Source of the DNA: Bryobacteraceae bacterium
GTDB lineage: Bacteria; Acidobacteriota; Terriglobia; Bryobacterales; Bryobacteraceae
Assembly: GCA_019686145.1 (NCBI GenBank)
Contig: JADGHK010000095.1
Span: forward strand, 1 to 7,783
DNA: 7,783 nucleotides
Direction: 5' to 3'
Shown: piece by piece, positions 1-5,115 of the stretch
How positions within the stretch are numbered: position 1 is the stretch's first letter
Layout: each line of letters starts with the position of its first letter
Made by a program: the position numbers and the translations under genes
Notes under the pieces: model-generated
Seen by the model: the letters and a program-made list of their open reading frames with translations, nothing else
What the model was told of the DNA's origin: nothing
The model's database searches: none

Positions 1-1
1 G

Positions 2-415
2 ATATGGAACGAAGAGCACGGCCCGGATCGATACCGCCGTGCGATCTACACATTCCGCTACCGCTCGGTGCCGTATCCAATGCTTCAGACGTTCGATGCG
101 CCAAACGGCGATATGTCCTGCGTCCGGCGTGTGCGGTCCAACACGCCCTTACAGGCGTTGACCACGCTGAATGAGCCGCTGTTTTTCGAAGCGGCAAAAG
201 CGCTTGGCGCGCTCGCGCTGAAAAACGGCGGCAAGCGGGATGAGGACCGCATCACTTATGCGTTCCGCCGGTGTCTGGCGCGGAAACCGAATGCCGAGGA
301 GCTCGCCGAGCTGACGGCGTTCCTGAACAAGCAGCGTCCTCGGGGGGAGGAGGCAGCCTGGACGGCGCTGGCCCGCGTGCTGCTGAACCTTGACGAGACG
401 ATTTCGAAGGAGTAA
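2..415 (+). CDS. DUF1553 domain protein, C-terminal fragment (5' end outside window)
   Basis: The frame is open from position 2, so the gene begins upstream and only its last 137 residues are visible; the GTG at 68 is internal. The fragment carries the hallmark end of DUF1553: a 'YRRAIYTFRYRS' stretch, 'TFDAPNGD', then 'VRRVRSNTPLQALTTLNEP', and finally the usual 'ARVLLNLDETISKE' ending. In Planctomycetota, Verrucomicrobiota and Acidobacteriota this domain normally closes an exported protein of roughly 700-1100 residues built as PSCyt1 (heme-c like)-DUF1549-DUF1553. The upstream domains are inferred, not seen. Its stop at 413-415 lies 5 bases before the DUF1501 start, and the DUF1501 Shine-Dalgarno lies inside its last codons, so the two are very likely co-transcribed and perhaps translationally coupled. 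DUF1553-DUF1501 adjacency is a recurrent arrangement in these phyla. The biochemical role is unknown. Confidence 0.93.
   Translation: MWNEEHGPDRYRRAIYTFRYRSVPYPMLQTFDAPNGDMSCVRRVRSNTPLQALTTLNEPLFFEAAKALGALALKNGGKRDEDRITYAFRRCLARKPNAEELAELTAFLNKQRPRGEEAAWTALARVLLNLDETISKE
407..412 (+). promoter_or_regulatory. Shine-Dalgarno of the DUF1501 gene, inside the preceding gene
   Basis: AAGGAG lies 8 bases before the ATG at 421 and overlaps the last codons of the DUF1553 gene. It supports the ATG at 421 as the start and suggests translational coupling of the two genes. Confidence 0.8.
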
Positions 416-420
416 TCACG

Positions 421-1839
421 ATGCCTTGCCATGATTATCTGTATCGCGGACTCACTCCTCAGGGGGTCGCACGGCGATGGTTTCTGGAGAAATGCGGGAT
501 CGGCCTCGGCGCAATCGCACTGCAAAGCTTGACGGCCTCTGCTGCCTCGACAGACCCGCTGGCGCCCAAAGCGCCTCACTATACGCCGAAGGCGAAGCAT
601 GTCATCTTCCTCTTCATGGCAGGCGCGCCAAGCCACCTGGAACTCTTCGACAACAAGCCGAAGCTGGCCGAGTATGACGGGACGTTGCCCCCGCCGGATC
701 TGTTGAAGGGATACCGCGCAGCGTTCATTAATCCCAACTCGAAACTCCTCGGACCGAAGTTCAAGTTCGCAAGGTACGGGCAATCCGGGGCCGAGTTGTC
801 GGAGCTGCTGCCGTATACAGCGAAAGTCGTCGACGATCTCACCATCGTGAAGTCGATGGTGACCGACGCGTTCAACCATGCTCCAGGCCAATTGCTGATG
901 AACACCGGATCGCAGCAGTTCGGCCGCCCGAGCATGGGCGCATGGGTGACCTACGGACTCGGAAGCGAATCTAAGGACTTGCCCGCGTTCGTGGTCTTCA
1001 GCAGCGGGAAGAAAGGCCCGAGCGGTGGCAATTCCTGCTGGGGAAGCGGTTTCCTTCCGACGGTCTATCAGGGCGTGCAATTCCGCGGTTCGGGCGACCC
1101 GGTGCTCTATCTCTCAAACCCGCCCGGAGTCGATGAGGAGCTGCAGCGAGACTCGCTCAATTCCATCAGGAAGCTGAACGAGCTGCGGCTGGCGCAGACG
1201 GGCGATCCGGAGATTTCCACGCGCATCAACTCCTTTGAAATGGCGTTCCGAATGCAAACAAGCGCGCCGGAGCTGATGGATCTTTCCAAGGAGCCCGAGC
1301 ACATTCTGAAGATGTACGGAGCCGAGCCCGGGAAGCCTTCGTTTGCGAACAACTGCCTTCTGGCGCGGAGGCTGGTTGAACGCGGCGTCCGGTTCGTGCA
1401 GTTGTATCACGAAGCGTGGGACCAGCACGGAAACCTCGTCAAAGACCTCAAGCAGAACTGCAAGGACACGGACCAGGCCTGCGCTGCGCTCGTGCAGGAT
1501 CTGAAGCAGCGCGGCTTGCTGAAGGAGACCCTGGTGATCTGGGGCGGCGAATTCGGCAGGACGCCGATGGTTCAGGGCGGCAGCGATGGCCGGGACCATC
1601 ATCCGAATGCCTTCACGATGTGGTTTGCCGGCGGCGGCATGAAACCGGGCATCACACTCGGCGAAACGGACGAGTTAGGCTTCAACGTGGTCAGCAATAA
1701 GGTGCATGTGCACGATTTGCACGCCACGATCCTGCACTTACTCGGGTTCGACCACAAGAAGCTGACCTACCGCTTCCAGGGTCGCGACTTCCGGCTTACC
1801 GACGTGGCCGGGAATGTGATTCAGGAGATGCTGGCTTAG
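421..1839 (+). CDS. DUF1501 domain protein, Tat-exported, alkaline phosphatase/sulfatase-like fold
   Basis: A complete protein of 472 residues, the usual length for DUF1501. The N-terminus has a twin-arginine leader: R18-R19 in 'ARRWFLEK' followed by a short hydrophobic stretch to about residue 43, so the folded protein is predicted to be exported. DUF1501 landmarks follow in order: 'VIFLFMAGAPSHLELFDNKP' (61-80), 'FNHAPGQ' (151-157), 'WDQHGNL' (333-339), 'GGEFGRTP' (375-382), 'GRDHHP' (390-395), 'HDLHATILHLLGFDH' (431-445) and the terminal 'YRFQGRDFRLTD'. The Asp/His/Glu-rich motifs resemble metal-site motifs of the alkaline phosphatase/sulfatase superfamily, to which DUF1501 is generally assigned; substrate and activity are not established. 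The start at 421 has a good Shine-Dalgarno and gives an intact Tat leader. The gene follows the DUF1553 gene by 5 bases, and its 3' end overlaps the convergent DUF1080-type gene by 44 bases. Confidence 0.93.
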   Translation: MPCHDYLYRGLTPQGVARRWFLEKCGIGLGAIALQSLTASAASTDPLAPKAPHYTPKAKHVIFLFMAGAPSHLELFDNKPKLAEYDGTLPPPDLLKGYRAAFINPNSKLLGPKFKFARYGQSGAELSELLPYTAKVVDDLTIVKSMVTDAFNHAPGQLLMNTGSQQFGRPSMGAWVTYGLGSESKDLPAFVVFSSGKKGPSGGNSCWGSGFLPTVYQGVQFRGSGDPVLYLSNPPGVDEELQRDSLNSIRKLNELRLAQTGDPEISTRINSFEMAFRMQTSAPELMDLSKEPEHILKMYGAEPGKPSFANNCLLARRLVERGVRFVQLYHEAWDQHGNLVKDLKQNCKDTDQACAALVQDLKQRGLLKETLVIWGGEFGRTPMVQGGSDGRDHHPNAFTMWFAGGGMKPGITLGETDELGFNVVSNKVHVHDLHATILHLLGFDHKKLTYRFQGRDFRLTDVAGNVIQEMLA

Positions 1840-2494
1840 CAGATGCGCTTGCGGTTCGCCCGGTAATCTTGACGTTGCGGAACCAGGCAGTCTCAAAAAA
1901 CGAGCCGATTCCTACCTTCCCAGACCGGATACTGAGATCGTAGGCCTGGAGCGAGGGATTCGGCCTGTCATTCACGAACACTTCGACGTAGCCGGGCTTC
2001 CGTCCATACTCCAGCCGCACTTTATACCACTCTTTGTCGGACGGCAGGGAGGCCGGTCCTTCCGTGCTGCTGATGCGCACCCGCTCTCCGCCGAAGACGT
2101 GAAAGATGCCGTTGTGAACGGGCTGCTTCGTGGCCTCGTCGACGGAGAGGTGTGCGTAGTTGAAGTGCGACTTGTCGCGAAACGCGTAGACAATGATCAG
2201 CGAGCCTCCGACGCGCTTGACCTCCGCCTCCACTGTCACCTGCTCGAAGTCCGGCGTTTGCGCGATCGCGAACTGGCTTGGGCGCCTGGGCTGCTCTTGC
2301 GGCCGGCGCATCAGCATTTTCAACACCTGAGGGCCCTCCGCCTCGACCTTCCAGTCCGCGGCGACAGGCACAGCCCACCGGTACCCGAACGCCTCAATCG
2401 TATCCTTCCATTCGGCTACGGGCGGGCCGATCGGCGCCTGCGTTTGCGCGCCCAGAGCATAAGCAGCGAGAAGGGCTATCAGGACGTGTTTCAT
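1796..2494 (-). CDS. Secreted DUF1080/LamG-like (concanavalin A-fold) protein
   Basis: A protein of 232 residues with a Sec signal peptide (hydrophobic residues 4-15, likely cleavage after 'ALGA' at residue 16). Residues about 45-211 look like the jelly-roll domain of the DUF1080/LamG type. They show alternating beta-strand patterns, 'FEQVTVEAEVKR' (83-94), 'YAFRDKSHFNYAHLS' (103-117), 'EWYKVRLEY' (155-163), 'GYVEVFVND' (168-176) and the closing 'GKVGIGSFFETAWFRNVKITG' region (192-212). DUF1080 (PF06439) is now named 3-keto-disaccharide hydrolase after members that cleave 3-keto-glycosides. Catalysis here is unproven and a purely carbohydrate-binding role is possible. The gene begins 11 bases after the stop of the galactonate dehydratase-like gene, so it is probably second in that operon; its Shine-Dalgarno is weak. 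The last 19 residues, rich in Ser, Ala, Pro and Arg, lie beyond the fold. About 14 of them are encoded antisense to the DUF1501 gene, so the tail may be a read-on extension. Fold assignment is moderately sure, enzyme assignment is not. Confidence 0.75.
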   Translation of the reverse strand: MKHVLIALLAAYALGAQTQAPIGPPVAEWKDTIEAFGYRWAVPVAADWKVEAEGPQVLKMLMRRPQEQPRRPSQFAIAQTPDFEQVTVEAEVKRVGGSLIIVYAFRDKSHFNYAHLSVDEATKQPVHNGIFHVFGGERVRISSTEGPASLPSDKEWYKVRLEYGRKPGYVEVFVNDRPNPSLQAYDLSIRSGKVGIGSFFETAWFRNVKITGRTASASAKPASPESHSRPRR

Positions 2495-2505
2495 GAGAGT
2501 TGATC

Positions 2506-3699
2506 TTACCAGTTCGCTTTGGTTCCGTCGGGCAGGTACATGGCTTCGTCACGCCACGTGACGCCAGCCTTCGCAGCGCACTCCGCTTCCCGCCAGTTGA
2601 TCTTTACGCCCAATCCCGGGCACTCCGTGATGGCGAGATGTCCGGTATCGTCGACTTCGAACATCGGCCAGTCGCTCTCTTCGATGTATCGCAGCCAGGG
2701 ATCGACGTCGCCCGTAGCGCCGCTCGAATTGTAATGGATTCCCTTCGACCATTCCAGAATCCAGCCCGCGCGGGATTGCGCGACCACGTGGAGGCAGGCC
2801 ATGAACGCGACAGGCGACAGCGGACAGTGCGGCGCGATCGCGATTCCGTTCGCCTCCGCCATGGAGGCGATTTCCGCGGCGTTTGAAATGCCGCCGACGT
2901 GCACGAGATCCGGTTGAAGAATGTGCGCGCTCCGGTGGGCAACGACATCCGAAAATTCAGCGACGGTACACATCCGCTCGCCCGTGGCAATCGGCACCGC
3001 CGTGATCCCTGCAATCTCGGGCAGCCAGCGGTTGTACTCGGGACGCACTGGCTCTTCGTAAAACAGCGGGTTTGCAAATTCGAGTTCACGGGCGAGCCGC
3101 CGCGCCATCGGCACATTGCAGCGGCCATGGAAATCGAAGGCGATATCAACGTCAGGACCGACTGCTTCCCGAACTGCGCGCGCCCGCTGCACGGCCGCCC
3201 GGATTCCCCCGTAAGTATCAATCGCGGCTAGCGGCGGACAGGCGTTCATCTTGATCGCCCGCGCACCCTCGGCGACAACGCGCGCAGCCTCCTCCGCGGC
3301 GGCGCCCGGCGCGTTATTGTTGCCGCCCGCCCAGCGGTAGACCTTGACTTTGTCGCGCACCTTCCCGCCAAGCAGACGGTAAATCGGTTGCCCCGCGGCT
3401 TTCCCCACGATGTCCCACAGAGCGATCTCAATTCCCCCAAGAGCGCTCATAAAATGGGCGCCGCCGTGGTAAAACGACTGGTCGTAGCAGCCGCGGACCA
3501 GCCGCTTCAGATCCCGCGCATCTTTACCAAGAAAGTAGGTGGAAAGCTCCTTGACAATGGCCTCAGCGCCATCGAGCTGCCCCTCGACCGTATACTCCCC
3601 AAAGCCCTCCAGCCCGCCGGCGATGATTCGCAAAAGCCCCCATCGCGGAGGAACCTGGAGAGTCTCGATTCGTTCAATCAAAAGGGGTACTTGGGTCAT
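2506..3699 (-). CDS. dgoD: D-galactonate dehydratase-like enzyme (mandelate racemase/enolase superfamily)
   Basis: A protein of 397 residues without a signal peptide, hence cytoplasmic. It closely resembles E. coli DgoD as I remember it: 'LQVPPRWGLLRI' near the N-terminus, 'FYHGGAHFMSALGGIEIALWDI' (76-97), 'FDFHGR' (188-193), 'PLFYEEPV' (211-218), 'ATGERM' (238-243), 'ILQPDLVHVGGI' (260-271), 'IAPHCPLSPVA' (288-298) and 'GIHYN' (320-324). The metal ligands of DgoD (D183, E209, E235) and its acid/base residues (H185, H285), plus E310, correspond to D189, E215, E241, H191, H291 and E316 at a constant offset of +6. The expected reaction is dehydration of D-galactonate to 2-keto-3-deoxy-galactonate in the De Ley-Doudoroff route. 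Related sugar-acid dehydratases share these residues, so the exact substrate is inferred. The ATG at 3697-3699 adds about five residues to DgoD; the preceding site (AGAGAG) is a weak Shine-Dalgarno. A secreted DUF1080-type gene follows after 11 bases. A terminator-like hairpin sits just upstream of the start. No kinase or aldolase gene of the pathway is in the window. Confidence 0.88.
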   Translation of the reverse strand: MTQVPLLIERIETLQVPPRWGLLRIIAGGLEGFGEYTVEGQLDGAEAIVKELSTYFLGKDARDLKRLVRGCYDQSFYHGGAHFMSALGGIEIALWDIVGKAAGQPIYRLLGGKVRDKVKVYRWAGGNNNAPGAAAEEAARVVAEGARAIKMNACPPLAAIDTYGGIRAAVQRARAVREAVGPDVDIAFDFHGRCNVPMARRLARELEFANPLFYEEPVRPEYNRWLPEIAGITAVPIATGERMCTVAEFSDVVAHRSAHILQPDLVHVGGISNAAEIASMAEANGIAIAPHCPLSPVAFMACLHVVAQSRAGWILEWSKGIHYNSSGATGDVDPWLRYIEESDWPMFEVDDTGHLAITECPGLGVKINWREAECAAKAGVTWRDEAMYLPDGTKANW

Positions 3700-3711
3700 G
3701 AACTCTCTATT

Positions 3712-3747
3712 AAAACAGAAAGCCTGCCGCCCGGAGAGCAGCAGGCT
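3712..3747 (-). terminator. Intrinsic terminator (or leader attenuator) between the DUF1552 and dgoD-like genes
   Basis: Read on the minus strand, AGCCTGCTGC (3747-3738) pairs with GCGGCAGGCT (3730-3721) around a 7-base loop, giving a 10-pair GC-rich stem with a single U-G wobble. TTCTGTTTT follows directly (3720-3712). On the plus strand the same wobble position is a C-A mismatch and no U-tract follows, so the signal points to minus-strand transcripts. The hairpin starts 24 bases after the DUF1552 stop, as expected for termination of the DUF1592-DUF1552 operon. It ends 12 bases before the ATG of the dgoD-like gene, which leaves almost no room for a separate promoter in between. Confidence 0.8.
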
Positions 3748-3771
3748 GCATAAAGGCTTTAAGGGGAGGAG

Positions 3772-5115
3772 TTAGCTCAGGGTGAGACCGTCCAACCGGC
3801 CGCTCGCGTCGCCGAAGTGCTCGACGTGAACTCCCATGCAGTCCATCATCGTAAGGAAGAGATTCGACATCGGCGTCTCCTTCCGGTACACGATGCGCCT
3901 TCCCGGCCGGATGTAGTTGCCGCCGCGCCCGGCGATCAAAGTCGGCAAATCCTCGTGACTATGGCGGTTCCCATCCGACAGGCCGGCTCCGTAGACGATC
4001 ATCGAGTTGTTGAGGATGTTCGAATCCCCTTCCTCGATCGCCTTCAGCTTGCCGATCCATTTCGCGAACTGCTGCATGTGGTAGCAGTTGATCTGCGCGA
4101 CCTTCTCCATCATCTCCGGGTCGTTCTTATGGTGCGTGAGCGGATGGTGGCCGTCGGGGATGCCGATTTCCCGGTAAGGACGGGACGTGCCTTCGCGCGT
4201 CACAAGGAACGTCACGACCCGGGTCAGATCCGCCTGGAACGCAACAGTGATCATGTCGGTCATCAGACGGAAATGCTCCGCGAAATCCGCGGGTATGCCG
4301 TAGGGTTTTTCCATGCCGGGATCAATCTGCGCGTTGTCGTTCTCGGCCTTCTCAAGCTGCCGTTCGATTTCGCGAATGGAGGAGAGATACTCATCCAGCT
4401 TGCGCCTGTCGGTCGGCCCCAGATCCAACTGAAGCTTCTTCGTGTCACCGGATACGAAATCCAGAATGCTCCGCCGGAAGCGCGTTTGACGAGCCCGCGC
4501 TTCAGGACTGAGAACCGGGCCGCTGCCAAAAAGGCGCTCGAACAGCGCGCGCGGGTCAAGGATCGGCGGAAGCGGCTGGGTTTCGCTGCGCCAGGCGAGG
4601 TTATTCGTGTAGGCGCAGGAGTAACCCGAGTCGCAATCTCCGGCCTGCCGGGCATCTTCCAGACCGACCTCCAGCGACGCAAACCGCGTCAGATGGCCGA
4701 TCTTGTTCGCCACAATCTGATCGCACGAGATTCCGGCCTTGATGTCGACCATCGTCTTGCGCGGCTGAACTCCCGTGAGATACGAGCCGCAGCACCGGCC
4801 ATGATCGCCCGGACCATCCAGAAGAGCCCGCCCGTTGTTATGGGTTAAATTCGCAAGCAGCGTAATGTCGTTCTTAAAGGGCTCGAGCGGCTTCAGAATG
4901 CGCGGAAGCTCCTGCAGCTTGCCTTCATAATCCGGGTTCCAATGGCGCATGTCAATGCCATTGGGCACATACACGAAGGCCATCCGGATCGGGGTCTTCC
5001 CGGGTAGCTGGCTTGAGGCAAGGGCCGGGGTCATCGCATCGAGGACGGGAAGCGCGATCGCAGTTCCAAGTCCTCGCAGAATCGTTCGTCGGGGAAGAGC
5101 CTTCCGCGTGATCAT
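3772..5115 (-). CDS. DUF1552 domain protein, Tat-exported
   Basis: A complete protein of 447 residues, typical for DUF1552. A twin-arginine leader is visible: R9-R10 in 'PRRTILRGLGTAIALPVLDA', with probable cleavage near 'ALASS' (31-35). Conserved family segments follow: 'FVYVPNGIDMRHWNP' (47-61), 'DHGRCCGSYLTG' (104-115), 'ISCDQIVA' (129-136), the Cys-rich 'GDCDSGYSCAYTNNLAW' (159-175), a charged helical stretch 'KLDEYLSSIREIERQLEKAE' (239-258), 'DGHHPLTHHKND' (321-332) and 'YGAGLSDGNRHSHEDLP' (375-391). DUF1552 is regarded as related to DUF1501 and the alkaline phosphatase-like superfamily, and the His/Asp motifs could bind metal; no activity is established. Its ATG overlaps the stop of the upstream DUF1592-type gene (ATGA at 5112-5115), and AAGGAGA lies 10 bases upstream, so the pair is an operon with likely translational coupling. 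DUF1592-DUF1552 pairs recur in Planctomycetota, Verrucomicrobiota and Acidobacteriota, which suggests the two proteins act together outside the cytoplasm. Confidence 0.94.
   Translation of the reverse strand: MITRKALPRRTILRGLGTAIALPVLDAMTPALASSQLPGKTPIRMAFVYVPNGIDMRHWNPDYEGKLQELPRILKPLEPFKNDITLLANLTHNNGRALLDGPGDHGRCCGSYLTGVQPRKTMVDIKAGISCDQIVANKIGHLTRFASLEVGLEDARQAGDCDSGYSCAYTNNLAWRSETQPLPPILDPRALFERLFGSGPVLSPEARARQTRFRRSILDFVSGDTKKLQLDLGPTDRRKLDEYLSSIREIERQLEKAENDNAQIDPGMEKPYGIPADFAEHFRLMTDMITVAFQADLTRVVTFLVTREGTSRPYREIGIPDGHHPLTHHKNDPEMMEKVAQINCYHMQQFAKWIGKLKAIEEGDSNILNNSMIVYGAGLSDGNRHSHEDLPTLIAGRGGNYIRPGRRIVYRKETPMSNLFLTMMDCMGVHVEHFGDASGRLDGLTLS

Noticed and set aside
256..1080. Minus-strand open frame (274 residues) across the DUF1553/DUF1501 junction
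   Set aside because: It spans two well-supported plus-strand genes and has no recognisable motif; Arg-rich shadow.
3763..3800. tRNA-like stretch with TTAGCTCAG resembling a D-arm
   Set aside because: No acceptor stem, no anticodon stem and no GGTTCGA-type T-arm follow at the expected distance; it coincides with the end of the DUF1552 gene on the other strand.
3817..4848. Long plus-strand open frame (343 residues) opposite the DUF1552 gene
   Set aside because: It lies wholly antisense to a clear DUF1552 gene, shows no domain, and has the Arg/His/Val/Leu-rich composition expected of a shadow frame in GC-rich coding DNA.
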